Source of the DNA: Cristatella mucedo
Taxonomy: Eukaryota > Bryozoa > Phylactolaemata > Cristatellidae
Assembly: GCA_009760855.2 (NCBI GenBank)
Contig: WPIO01000265.1
Span: forward strand, 1-64,000
Direction: 5' to 3'
Length of the DNA: 64,000 nucleotides
Shown piece by piece: positions 31,105 through 42,631 of this stretch. A program made the position numbers and the translations under genes. The stretch's first letter is position 1; every line of letters starts with the position of its first letter. The notes under the pieces were generated by a model, which ran no database searches, was not told where the DNA came from, and saw only the letters and a program-made list of their open reading frames with translations.

Positions 31105-31790
31105 AATGCTTTTCCGCTTCCGCCTCAGCCGGACACCGGGTGCGCCGCATACCACCTCATTAGGCGCTGCAGTAATGTAATGTATCTCCTTCTGTAACTC
31201 CACTTAGTCATAAAGACCATCTGGGTGTTACGCAGGAGAGTTTTTTATAGCGCACTCACGGCCTAAGCGGCTTTCGGTACGCATTCGGTAGCCAACAGAC
31301 TTCGTCTCGCGCGACGAAGAGAAAGTGGGAAGCATAGCATAGTCAGGAGAGCATTTCAGATAGTGAGTAGCATGGCAGTAGCAGCTAAGGATTGCTGAAA
31401 AGGATGAGCCAGATTCGGCAGCAGGAGAGTAGTTGTCGTTGCAGTCAGGCAACATCGACCAACTAAGCTGGATTTAATTGCAACGGGTCAGCTGTGGTCG
31501 CGCGATCCGCAAGTCCTGCAGCTAGGGAACTTTCTACTTGTCCACCGCTCTACGTGGACGCTATCCCCTCTCTCTCCCTCTCACTTTCTTTCTCTTCTCT
31601 CCTCGCGTTCAAGCTGCTTCCACGACGGCTTCTGCATCCGTACGAACGCTCGTTCGATTGTGTTGCCTGCGTATCAAACAATACAGCCATCGTCGTCGAC
31701 CTCCGACAACTCGCTCGTACGGAGCAACGATCACCTTCGTCGCGCTGCCATCGCGTGCCCTAGCCCCTACAAGCTAATTCTGCATCGAGT
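31105..31790 (-). repeat. R3 repeat copy 2, split by LINE A
   Basis: 31105-31172 (ACCTCATTAGGCGCTGCAG) and 31446-31790 (CAACTAAGCTGGATTTAATT onward) together match the reverse complement of 50835-51180, where the two parts are contiguous. LINE A occupies the gap. Confidence 0.7.
31173..31445 (-). mobile_element. LINE A 3' fragment inserted in R3
   Basis: TAATGTAATGTATCTCCTTC begins the antisense tail; GCCTAAGCGGCTTTCGGTAC and AGAGAAAGTGGGAAGCATAG follow. The antisense open frame encodes the LINE C-terminus. Truncated 5'. Confidence 0.85.
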
Positions 31791-31889
31791 TGGGCAGTTT
31801 CTGCTATGGACACAGTGCCGACGTGGCCTTTGCGACATTTTCGTTGGCATCTATTTGTATTTACGCTAAATAGGCACTTTTAAAGCAAT

Positions 31890-32060
31890 CCTTTTAGCTT
31901 AGGGGTTAGAATGTTTTAGGCGTGGCGTTAAGGTGTTGTCAGTTTTGGGGTTAACGGTTTAGGGTCTCGCAGATAGAATGTATAGTGTTTTTGTGTTTGA
32001 GTTTTTGGTTTTAGGGTCAGGTTTTAGAGTTTAGGGTTAAGTGTTTATGTTTTACAGAGA
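31890..32060 (+). repeat. Degenerate TTAGGG-like tract
   Basis: G-rich words related to the animal telomere repeat recur: TTAGGGGTTAG-like, GGTTTAGGGTCTCG, GGTTTTAGGGTCAGG and GAGTTTAGGGTTAAG. They are imperfect and spaced irregularly, so this is either an old interstitial telomeric block or simple G/T-rich sequence. Confidence 0.4.
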
Positions 32061-32555
32061 AACTCTTAAGCAGAAAAGATATCTCAAATCAGGCTCAATT
32101 AATTGAAACATTAGCTGAAGTGTAACAGCGCAGAAGCTCGTCCCCCGGTTATCCACCGGTGGACGGTATAGTGCAGCACGGTTAAAACACAAGCAGCTAC
32201 AACCGGGTGCCGAAAGCACCAGTTTATTGTGGGCCTTTTAGTAATGGTTATGCGCCGGCTCAAGCGCTTTACGCGGCGCGCACCGGACCGACGAAGTTAA
32301 CTGCGTGAGAAGTTCTGAAGCCTGAGTATAATTAACTACCCTACGCCTGCGTCGCTAGCGATGGTCCCGACCCCGAAGGCGGACCATTGCAGCCGCACCC
32401 CAAGATATGAGCAGCTAACTGAGTAGCCAAAAGAACACAACCGCGAAATTCAAGTTGCACTTAGCTGTTTGTCACCGTAGGTTCGACACTTGTGCTCTAG
32501 AGGCGTAGTTTCGCATCGGCTACCGAAGCTGCAGCCCCGAGCTCTGTCAGTCGTC
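32061..32555. other. Interval without a recognised gene
   Basis: It includes an imperfect palindrome CCCCGGTTATCCACCGGTGG near 32143. No coding feature. Confidence 0.3.
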
Positions 32556-33056
<501 letters not shown>

Positions 33057-33410
33057 CAAGCTCTTGGTGTTCGTCAGCATGCCTATTCGCTCCCGCCTGT
33101 AATTAATTAGATGGCTCCGGCGGCAGCTTGCCAGCCTTTCGCTCTTTGTTTAATGAACCGTAGTCGGTCCACATCCTTACCGCTCTTCGTCTGACCGAAG
33201 CTCCATTCTAACCTGAGCGGATCTCGCTGTCAGAATGACACCTCGCTCCGCTCCCGGTTAACTTATGTGTACCCTACCCAATTCCACTTGGCTTGTCCAC
33301 CGCTACGGGTTGCCTAGTCAGACCCACTAAGGCAACGCTGTTATCACGGCCAACCTGAGAGCTGGCCCAGTGCAGATGGTGGCGACGATGTAGAACAGCC
33401 TGAAAAGGGC
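33057..33410. other. Interval without a recognised gene
   Basis: Unique-looking sequence between the CT array and the satellite; no feature supported. Confidence 0.3.
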
Positions 33411-33989
33411 CGTTGCCGTTAATTGCGATGCAGTGACCGAGAGCTGGCACTACCAATGGAATTTCGTGGGTGCACCAAAAATAGAGTACACCCGAACGGG
33501 AAATCTAAATGAGAGCATCACCAAGCAGCGTCCAGTCTATTTTTAATGGACCGTTATAGGTTTCTATATTTTCACCAGGCCGTTGCCGTCAATTGCCGTT
33601 AACTATGTACGTTCAAGATTGGTTGATAGAATGCGGTTGCACTTTTAAAACAGCCCAGTTACACAAGAAAGTGCTGGTTTTCTCCCACCGGCTTTGTGTA
33701 TAATTGTAACAGACAATCACAGATTGCTGTATTGTCTAGGGCAATTGCCGTCGATTGCCATGCATTGTTTTAGATTGAACTCGATAAAAAAAAAAACAGT
33801 GAGCGTTATGCGATAGGATAATTACAAATTCAAACAGCCAATTTCCAGTAAATTTGAAACAGATCGCGCTTGAGGCCGGCCCATTGCCGTCGGTTGCCGT
33901 GCACTGCTTTCGATTGCACTTTTAATACTCGGTTGTACTTTGAATGCAGTGTAGTGCAATACGCAAGAAAAGTTGGACCTTCTCTCAGC

Positions 33990-34710
33990 AACTGTCCCCA
34001 GGTTGTTCGGTCGGCTGGGACCGGGCAGCTATAATGAGGGTTAGGGTCACCGGCTAGGCCAGGGTCGGACCTACAGCGTGGCCGAATGTTTGCTGACGTG
34101 AGGTCACCGGGGCTCTTGGGTAAGAGATGTTGGCCGAGTAAGTCGTGGTGTTGGAGGCTCCCGGTCTCGCCGAGTTATGCACCTGGATGGGTGCAGGCGT
34201 GCTCCGGAGATGCGGCCACGCATGCAAAGCGACGAGTACCCAAGGCCCTAGCGGAGCTGGATAGCACGCTCGTTGTTGAGACTTGTATATTCCGCGTACC
34301 CCGTGTTGCGTGTTCGTGACCGCCCTCCGTGCGTTGTCGTCTTTCGGCGGAAGCTATTGACTGTTGCGGACGTCTGCACCGTCTATCCCAGAATACTCAG
34401 CTAGCCGGGTCTTGTACGGCGAATGCTCTTACTGGTGGGACGGAGGCCGGCGACGGTGTGACGGTGGAAGCCGACTGACCAAATAACACGTTTGTTCACG
34501 CTTGCTGCGTCGTCTTGTGCCCCCATAGCGTAATGTGTATAGGACCCTCCCTAGACTTGTATTGCTCCCCTGTTGTTGTTGGCGCATGCGTTTTTATAAA
34601 GAGGTTTACCCTGACGGCCGCTCGCCTTACCCTAGCTCAGCGGCATGGCGAGCGGCAGCGTGGCCAGAGTATAGCGGGGTTTGGCGGGAACTAGCCTTTG
34701 ACCCCTTAAA
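33990..34710. other. GC-rich insertion in the satellite array
   Basis: About 720 bp of unrelated GC-rich sequence replaces satellite between cores at 33881 and 34761. No open frame with a domain (the 77-aa frame at 34086-34319 is unremarkable) and no terminal repeats are evident. A non-autonomous element or LTR remnant is likely. Confidence 0.45.
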
Positions 34711-35414
34711 CTCGGCTACACATTTAAAACTAACGTTATGGATTGGCGTATTTACCCGGGCGATTGCCATCAATTGCCTTGCGTTGCCGTCAATTGAAAG
34801 CGCACAGTGGGTGAAAATTATGCGAACGCACAGGTACATACTCCGCGGAATGAGAGTTGCAGTTTATTGCAGCCAAGCTTGTCGATTTTCCAAGGGTTTC
34901 ACTATAAGCCTCTACCATTGCTGTGGATTGCCTTGTATCGCTGACAATTAACGAGCAAAGCATCTTGAAAATGCCACAGTTTTACTTTGGACGAAGCGGA
35001 ATGTTACATTTAATGACAATTGAGGCTTCCGCGTTGCCAATTTCTCTTCAATTTGCCGGGAATTAAGGTATTGGCCCATGACGTTGCTCTCGATTGCCGT
35101 TAGTTGAGTGATTTTACGTTCCCGATTGGTTGAAAGGATTTTATTGCACTTTTAACACAGTGGGCTGTGACAGGTAAGATGTATTTGATCTTTGCCCAGT
35201 CACTTTCCACTGATTTTCGATGGACCATAATGGATTACCGTATTTGCCGGTGCCATTGCCGTCGATTGCCATGCATTGCCCAAGATTGTACAGTAAGAGC
35301 TGGTTGAAAGTGTGTATGCACGCAGTGAGCCGTTACGTGGAATGAGAATTGGAGCTTGGTGCAGCCGATTTCTCGTCGATTTGTCGTGGATTTCGGTTTT
35401 GGCCTCTGCCATTG

Positions 35415-36031
35415 GTAACCGGACAATTCGGTGCCGGACAATTCGTCGCCGATAATTCGGCGCAGACAATTCGGGACCAAAAAATGGGATATTCGGAGCA
35501 GACAATTCAGATCAGACATTTTGCAATGTATTGATTTTTTATATTTTAAACGCAGTATAAACACGCTTTCAATTAGTGAGTACATAGTTTTGAAACCTAG
35601 ACGTTGTCAATTAACCAAGACATTTAATTACACAATAAGTGAAGATCCTCCTCTGAGGAAACAGAAATATCGAGACCTGGATCGTCGATTTCGCACGGTC
35701 GTGTTAGATTACGAAAATTGTTCATCCATTGATTACTTGCTTGGATGTTGTCACAAAATTCATTTAATAGATTAAAATTTAGTATACTGGTAACATTTTT
35801 AAAATGTGATTTTGTGCAAGAGTTACTAGTATTTGCTATGACTTTTTTGTAGTAAGCTAAATAAACTTTACTTTATACGGTATTCTAGTTTTATTAAACA
35901 TGATTAAGCAAAAGCTTCGTTTAAATTTCACATAGATATGTTTTAAATATCCTGCTCCGAATTGTCCGCGCCGAATTGTCCGCTCCGAATTGTCCACTCC
36001 GAATTGTCCTGCGCCGAATTACCCTAGAACC
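35415..36031 (+). mobile_element. Non-autonomous Mutator-like element, 9-bp target duplication
   Basis: The left end carries GGACAATTCGG-type words repeated four times (35421-35480); the right end carries the inverted form CCGAATTGTCC repeated (35955-36021), giving multi-copy terminal inverted repeats. CTGCCATTG lies immediately outside both ends (35406-35414 and 36032-36040). A 9-bp duplication is the Mutator-superfamily hallmark, and GACAATTCG-repeat termini fit Phantom/FLYWCH-type elements as I remember them. The 617-bp interior encodes no transposase. Confidence 0.75.
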
Positions 36032-36837
36032 CTGCCATTGCTGTCGATTGCCGTACATTGTTAACAATTAACTTGCAAACTAGCTTGAAAGTCCTACGAT
36101 GTCACTTTAAGCACAAGGAAATGTGAATGCGATGACAATCGGCACTTCGTGCAGCCAATTTAGTCTCAACTTGCCACGGATTGTAGTGGATTGCTACTTC
36201 TAGCCGAGCCGTTGCCGTAGGTTGCCATGCATTGCCCGAGATTGTACGAGCGCAACTGCTTAAAATGATCTGGTTGACTTTAACCAGTGTGCTTTGTAAC
36301 CTGCATTACAAATTGGAGCATTGCGAAACCGATCTCAGGGCATTTTGCTTCAGATTGCTTTAAATTGGGTATTGGCCCGGGCCATTGCAGTTAATTGCAG
36401 TGCATTGCTGCTGAATGATTGAGGTGATTGTAGTGAAATTGTGGGATCATACAATAGCAAAAATTAGAGCAATGTGCACTCACTATTAGAGCTTCAAGTG
36501 TACGTATTCTGGTTGTTTTCGGCGGATTTCGGTACATCGACGTACTAGCCCGTGCAGTTGCCGTCGATTGCAGGGCATTGCTGCAGAATGGCCGAAGCAA
36601 TTACAGTGAAGCTATGCGAGTACACAATAGCCGAAGAGTAGAGCAGCGTGAAATTATACTGAGAGCTTCTAGTGTACGCGTTTTGGTCGCTGTGGCGGAT
36701 TGCAGCGGATTTCGGCAGGTTGAATTGGATTGTGGTATGGGACCGAGCCATTGCAGTCGATTGCATAGTTTTCCAGGTCATTTCAGGCGATTGCCGCCCA
36801 TTGCCACAGTGCGAGGATCCACAGTTTTTTTTATTTT

Positions 36838-37490
36838 ATAATAATAATAATAATAATAATGCACTTGATAAAGCGCCCTCGAAGCATACGAACTAAATGC
36901 ACGGTCTCTAAAGGATTTGAGGTTTGTACATGGTATTTGTATACTGTTGGATTCCGAAAAGCGGGCGATACGATGTCACCTGATGGGAGAGTATTTCGGA
37001 GAGATAGGCTGGAGCCATAAAATGAAGGGACCTAGAAGTGAGCGACAAAACCTTGAAGTCAATCCGTTGCTTGACTGGTAGCCAGTGCAGGTCGGCGAGA
37101 AGTGGAGTACTGTGGCAACTGCGAAGCTCATGACAGACAAGCCTAGCTGCAAAGTTTTGCACCTGCTGCAATCGCCTGATCGCACATGCTGGTAGGCCAG
37201 TAAGCAGTGAGTTGCAGAAGTCGAGACGGGATGTCACGAATGCATGGACCAATTTAGATGTGGTATCCTTATCTAAACAAGCCCAAAATTTGGCAATGTT
37301 ATGAAGTTGAAAATAGGCGGATTTGACTGTGGAGCTGATATGGTCGTCTAACGAGAGGTCGCTTTGGAATATGACACCTAGATTTCGAGTTGATTCAAAT
37401 GGAGATATGCTGGCAGAGCCAATTTAGAGAGTCAGCCTTTCCAATTTGTGAATCACAGTGGGTTTGCCCATAACTAGTAAGTTAGTTTTA
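36838..37490 (-). mobile_element. LINE B fragment
   Basis: It starts with ATA repeats (36838-36860), the antisense ATT tail. The frame 36908-37252 reads VHAFVTSRLDFCNSLLTGLP and LLADLHWLPVKQRIDFKVLS, the LINE C-terminal region. Part of the 3' UTR is deleted: the tail jumps from AAAGCGCCCTC to the coding part. Confidence 0.85.
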
Positions 37491-37494
37491 TGTG

Positions 37495-37770
37495 GTTGTG
37501 CGAATACCGTGGTGTACTTCAATATGCAATAGAAACTGGCGCTCGGCGAAATCGGTTTTTGTGAGGTATATTCGTGGAGCTGTGCATGTTGCCACTAACC
37601 ATATTTGCATACTGACCTTTGCATATCACCTCAAACCATGCTATGCTTTTTGTTCATTGAGCATGCTACTGATAACCCTTCGATCGTGCTTCCTTCACAT
37701 CAAATGTAAAGTGCCTAGAAAGAGATTGACTTCTCTGAGGGTTCTATAACAAATGTATTATTATTACCAT
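37495..37770 (+). mobile_element. LINE B 3' UTR fragment, opposite orientation
   Basis: GATCGTGCTTCCTTCACATC and GTGCCTAGAAAGAGATTGAC, then TTATTATTACC form the sense 3' end of LINE B. It is head-to-head with the copy ending at 37490. Confidence 0.75.
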
Positions 37771-37779
37771 TATTTGTCC

Positions 37780-38640
37780 TTCTCGAGTGCCTCTCATCTC
37801 GCGTGGGCATCACTGAGTAGTAATGTGAACGGAAGAAGATCATCCAAGGAACCACTATAGTATGGGTACCTCAGGGCACAGTCCTTTGTTTGGTTCTTTT
37901 CACGGCCTATACTCTCCATCTTGCCGATTCACTTTTATGCATATGAAATTCAGTTGTAATTTTGGTTGTATTCCTCCCAATCCTCCGGCACAACTAAATC
38001 GCTTGCATCAGATATTGCTGACATCTGTACATGGGTGGTAGCGAATTGTATCAACTAATATGGCGATAAATTCAACTTACTGTGTGTCGGCAAACCAAGT
38101 GTGACTAAAATATTGGAAAGCTTTACTCTCAAAATCGGCTCTCTCCGCATATTTTCATTTGTACGACCACGAAATATAGGTGTCCTATTCCAAAGCGACC
38201 TCGCACTAAATGACCACATCAGCTCCATAGTCAAGTCTGCATACCTTCAGCTACGCAAAAACTTTCTAAACTTTGGGCTTGCTTAGGCGAAGATGCTACA
38301 TTTACATTGGTTCATGCATTTGTGATATCCCGTCTTGACTTCTGCAACTCATAGTTGGCTGGTCTACAGGCATGTGCGATCGGGCGCTTACAGCTAGTGC
38401 TGAACTCAGCAGCTAGGCTTGTCTGTCGCGTGCTTCGCAGATGCCACATCGCGCCATTAATTACCAGTCAAGAAGTGCATCTATTTCATGGTTGTGTCAC
38501 TCAATTTTAGGTTCCTTCATCCTCTAGCTCCAGCCAATCTATCGTGGCTGCTCCTCAACCAGGCTAGACATCATGCCATCCGCGTTTCTTAATTAAATAG
38601 TTCAAATACACCTCGTGCGAACCTCAAACTTTTTGCGTAC
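37780..38640 (+). pseudogene. LINE B reverse transcriptase and C-terminus fragment
   Basis: 37850-37960 holds a decayed V-P-Q-G box (VPQGTVLCLVLF). 38101-38286 reads LRIFSFVRPRNIGVLFQSDL and VKSAYLQL; the following sequence continues the C-terminal pattern (ISRLDFCNS-like at 38320-38350). Several stops. No 3' UTR is attached. Confidence 0.65.
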
Positions 38641-38888
38641 CCTAACCTTAGTTGGTTAATTAGCATATAGAGCCAATTTTTTTGTAGCAAAACTGGAAAA
38701 GTATTTTAAAATTATTATTTAATGATTTTCTTGTGGAATAAACTGCTGCCGAATTTCATAGAAATTATTCTTGAGCACTGGGTATCAAATTAGCATTGAG
38801 TTGTGGGTACGTACGCGTAAATCAATCGTCATTTAATTTGTTTTTGCTTTACTGCGAGCTTCCCCTGTCGTGAGCAATCGCATACCGA

Positions 38889-39015
38889 TTCTAGTAAGGT
38901 GGTTGCGTTTCACGACGTCTGCCCCGACGTCGTGGGTTCGAATCCTATCGTGGGCGATGAATTATTGCTGCTGCGAACGGTGGTGAGAGCACGAGGTTGT
39001 TCAGCCGTTATCAAA
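38889..39015 (+). mobile_element. SINE1 copy
   Basis: AAGGTGGTTGCGTTTCACGA, then GTCGTGGGTTCGAATCC, a perfect Pol III B-box. The 3' part is eroded. Confidence 0.8.
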
Positions 39016-39309
39016 AAGACTGATAGATCCACTAGTATCGTTGTGCATGTCCATCACTGTGAAAAGCCAGATGCATTAGACAGGCACGTTCAACTTCAAC
39101 TACAGCACTGCATGCTGGAGCCTGTGCAAATTAGCCGATATTCTCTGCCGACCCCTTTTTTATGCAGTCATTACTGCTGTACCGTAATAGTATTACCAAA
39201 ATGTCTCACGGGCCACTGTGCAAGCTCTCCGTCAGTAATGGACTGGACTTGGCAGAAAAAACAACAACCGGCTAGCTTTCATGGTCACTAGGAGTTTATT
39301 TAGTGTGCA

Positions 39310-39880
39310 TCCAAGAAATGCTATCGCGAACACTCGCCGTCAAGCGTGACTGGAACGGCGGGGCTAATTTCGCAATTTACCGTAATCCGTCAAAAAATGC
39401 TGCCCAGAAATTAGACTCGATTTTTTTCAGTTTTGAATGCATTTTCCAAAGCCGTGTGTTCAAAATGCACCCGTGCAATCTCAACTCGAGCGCACGTTCG
39501 ACCATGGAAAATGCACGGCAGTCGAGTGCAGTGGTCCGGCCGATGCCGAAATCCTCTGCAATCTAAGCCAAAATGACCTGACGTTGGTGCTCGGAGTTGT
39601 TCCAAAATGCTCAAGATATTGTGCACGTTTACTATTGGGCAAGGTACGTCAATCGACCGCAATTCGTAGGGCCAGTAACACAATCCATTACGAACCATCG
39701 AAAATAAGCCAGAAAGTGGTTGGGCTATGCCCCACTTTCCTTGCGTACTGCAGCGAACTGTGCTTAAGGTACAACCGCTTCGCTTCAATGCATTGCTCAG
39801 ACACGATCTCGGACAACGCATGGCAAAATTACAGCAACGGCAACGGTTCAAAAACCGCAATCCGCGGTGTACTAATCGAC
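39310..39880 (-). repeat. Satellite block in inverted orientation
   Basis: Antisense versions of the satellite core occur near 39330-39360, 39508-39545, 39645-39700 and 39810-39870 (GGCAAAATTACAGCAACGGC). Spacing is again about 160 bp. This is an inverted arm of the 33.4-36.8 kb array. The 205-codon plus frame and 159-codon minus frame here are by-products of the repeat. Confidence 0.65.
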
Positions 39881-40559
39881 TTTTTACCACTTCGTGCGGT
39901 CTTCAGCAATTATCTGTCACTGGCGACGCCAAATGCTAGACGTGAGCTGTTGCGACCACTTTCTCACCCGAGTCCATTGGCCACCAGGGCCGAGTTTACA
40001 CGGCGCCACTTTTGGCGAACCGATAGTTGGCGTAGTGGCTTGCGGTTGCTGTAAATGTAATGTAAGTCAAGGCTCCTTATACAGCAACTTATTGAAGAGC
40101 CACGGAGAGGTATGAGTGCACAGAGCACACGCTGTAGCGATGCGATGCGAAAACTGGATTACAGTAGAGCCGTCTGGTCGGAAACTCAAGCATAACTCAC
40201 TGACCAATACGTAGAATTTGTAGGCTGTAATTCGGGTACAGCTAATAATAGCAGGGGCTATCCATATCCAGCAGGTACAGTGTTTCAGCATTTTAACAGA
40301 GCTAAGCAGATAAACTGGCCAAACACTTGGTCATTGTAGCAGTTAAGGAGAGCTTCAAATAGGAGCCGAAATTAACATGCTCCTCTACATCGGAAATGCA
40401 GCTGCACTCAACTTGCCAAACTTGCGGCACGCGAGCCAATTTTGCCAGGGTTAAGCATTGCGAAACCTCTAGGGTCGTTGAATAATTAGACTCGGCTAGA
40501 GGTGAATTTAATTGGTCATGCAAACGGTCAGACAGTAATACGTTCAGTCTAGCCGGCGA
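39881..40559. other. Interval without a recognised gene
   Basis: No domain or repeat identified. Confidence 0.3.
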
Positions 40560-40850
40560 TCGTAGGCGAGCTTCGAAGCTCGTCGGCCAAGGAGCATGGT
40601 TTTTCGTTTAAATGACTGCATTGTTCCTGATCGTTGTACGAGTAGACTGTGACACTCGATGCGGTATTCGGTCGGGATGTGCTGTTAGCGATTGTCGTGA
40701 CAGGGAAGTCGCTGGGACTCCGGTAGGCGAGAGTCGTCCTTCCCTCTGCGTAGTGAAACAAACTGTTGGTGTTGGTCATCGGCTGGCGTTCTGTTGCTGT
40801 ATGCGTCGGCAACCGAACTACAAGGAGCTCTTTCATTAGCACGATACGCA
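40560..40850 (+). repeat. LTR-like fragment, same family as 4856-5096
   Basis: The right end, with GGTGTTGGTCATCGGCTGGC, CGGCAACCGAACTACAAG and GAGCTCTTTCATTA, matches the 3' end of the Gypsy LTR at 5027-5105. Possibly a solo LTR. SINE2 follows directly. Confidence 0.5.
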
Positions 40851-40851
40851 C

Positions 40852-40966
40852 GGCCCAGCGGTCACGGTGCTCTCATCGAAGCAAGTTCAAGGCGAAGATT
40901 CCGCGGCACGTGTGAAGCACCTGAATAGAGATTATATTCTCTTAGGGCGCTATACAATTTTTTTAT
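40852..40966 (+). mobile_element. SINE2 copy, degraded head
   Basis: CACCTGAATAGAGATTATAT, TCTCTTAGGGCGCTATACAA and a T-rich end define the tail; only traces of the tRNA-like head (GCCCAGCGGTCACGG) remain. Confidence 0.75.
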
Positions 40967-41434
40967 ATACATACGTGTGGCCCGCAAGGGTAGGTAGACC
41001 TGCTTTGTAATTTACAAAGGTTTGCATCTTCGTTTTCGTCGAATTTAATCTGAGTGCACTTGTATATCATGTCTCCGTCTGCTTGCGTCGCTCGATGGAA
41101 GCGAGTGGGGGCGATTTGTTACTTCTTCTAGAATGCCGATATCCCCTGGCGTTAAACCGAAGGGAAAAAGCAAGTCAGTTTAAAACTCGTTGGTATTGAA
41201 ACAGCAGCTTGCGAAATCAGCCTAATTATAACCGAGTGTCTCAATTCGCAATTCGTTCCTGGGTTTTAGCTTAAAGAAACAGATTGTGCAAAAACTCTAC
41301 GGCTACGGCCAAATAAAAGCCGAAGACGAGTCGCTAGCGCTCCCGCTGCTTGCTGAGCTGATTTAGTCAAGTTCTGGGTCAGTGAGAACAACAAACGGTG
41401 CTGCACGTCATGGCTGCTGTTGTACTCTTCCGCT
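40967..41434. other. Interval without a recognised gene
   Basis: No coding frame or repeat recognised. Confidence 0.3.
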
Positions 41435-41737
41435 ACTAATAGTAATAATAATAATACATTTGTATAGTGTCATCAGAGAACTGAATCACGCGCTCCCTTT
41501 CTCCAGGCTCTTTACAGACGTTGCATTGAAAGCATGACCAAATGTTTGTTGGTAACATCCGCAAGAAGTAGGCACAGAGTCAGTAGGTTACATGCACGCG
41601 AAGGACGAATAAGGAAGGCCCACCGAATATTGTAATCAGAAGGCGCGGTTTCAGCTTCTTTTTAAATGTCGTCATATCAGGAAACGTTGTGACATACGTC
41701 GGTAGTGAGTGCCAGGCTTTGGGTGCAGAGGAACCAA

Positions 41738-42623
41738 TGTAATGTAATGTATCTCCGTCTGTAACTTCACAAAGTCATAAAGACCATGTGGGTGTTACGC
41801 AGGAGAGTTTTGTATAGCCCACTCACAGCCTAAGCGGCTTTCGGGACGCATTCGGTACCCAACAGACTTCGTCTCATGCAACAAAGAGAAAGTGGGAAGC
41901 ATAGCAGAGTCAGGAGAGCAGTTGAGGTAGTGAGTAGCATAGAAGTAACAGTTCAGGACCGCTGAAAAAGATGTGCCATAGTCAGCAGTTGGAGAGTAGA
42001 TGTCGTTGGGTAAGAATTGTGGAAGCGAGTTCCACAGTCTAGGACCTGCAGAACTATAGCTTCTGTCACCAACTGTCTTTAAGCGGAGGAATGGGACAGC
42101 TAATTTATTGTCCACACAGGACCTGAGGGCGCGAACAGGCTGAAACTGATGCAGCAGCTCAGCTAGGTATGAAGGAGCCAAGCCGTGGCGGGCCTTGTGG
42201 GTCAGCGTAAGAACTTTGCTCTGTATCCTTTGCTCAACCGGCAACCATCCTAGCTCTTTCAGCTGAGGTGATACGAGCTCAAACCGCTGGGACTTGAAGA
42301 CCAGCCTTGCAGCCATATTCATAGTCCGCTGTAGTGGCATAATAGATTTCTTTGGCAGCCCAGCCAAAAGGGAATTACAATAATCAAGCCGAGACAGAAC
42401 TAAAGAGCTAGTTGAATTTTTTACAAGCCACTGTGGGAGACAGCTTCTAATCTTGGATAGGGATCGGATGTGATGGCTAGCTGTAGAGGCAGTCTTCTGA
42501 ATGAAGCTTTTGAAATTAAGGCAGCTGTCGAACATGACACCTAGATTACGAGTATGATGCAGCAGTTCAGCTAGGTACGAAGGAGCCAAGCCGTGGCGGG
42601 CCTTGTGGGTCAGCGTAAGAACC
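41738..42623 (-). mobile_element. LINE A copy nested in LINE B
   Basis: The antisense tail begins AATGTAATGTAATGTATCTC; the element runs to 42623 with a 5' truncation. At its 5' end 42555-42621 repeats 42148-42213 in the same orientation, so the truncated end carries a copy of an internal segment. It is flanked by GAACC (41731-41735 and 42619-42623). Confidence 0.85.
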
Positions 42624-42631
42624 GATGGCAT
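41795..42631 (-). pseudogene. LINE A C-terminal frame, 278 codons, uninterrupted
   Basis: An open frame with no stops encodes the region after the reverse transcriptase catalytic box: TRNLGVMFDSCLNFKSFIQK, LVLSRLDYCNSLLAGLP, KELGWLPVEQRIQSKVLTLT, then RLWNSLPQFL and a C-terminus ending CEWAIQNSPA. The first 20 residues repeat the internal THKARHGLAPSYLAELLH stretch because of the 5' duplication. It is a fragment, not a functional protein, but the intact frame marks it as the youngest LINE A here. Confidence 0.85.

Larger units (their letters stand above)
33411..36800 (+). repeat. Diverged satellite array, period about 165 bp
   Basis: The core CATTGCCGTCGATTGCCATG and variants recur near 33411, 33581, 33741, 33881, 34761, 34914, 35081, 35251, 36033, 36208, 36380, 36553 and 36747. 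A second conserved part reads GCAGCCGATTTCTCGTCGAT and TTTGCCGTGGATTTCGG. Spacing is 140-194 bp, mostly 153-175. Monomers are strongly diverged. Two insertions, about 33990-34710 and 35415-36031, explain the two large gaps. Confidence 0.8.

Noticed and set aside
35431-35775. 114-codon plus frame in the Mutator-like element
   Set aside because: Starts in the terminal repeats and shows no transposase motif; the element is non-autonomous.
36838-36860. CRISPR-like or other spaced short repeats
   Set aside because: This and similar tracts are LINE tails of ATA/ATT units; no array with regular repeats and unique spacers exists in the window.
39437-40054. 205-codon plus frame
   Set aside because: Lies over the inverted satellite block; open by chance, no domain.
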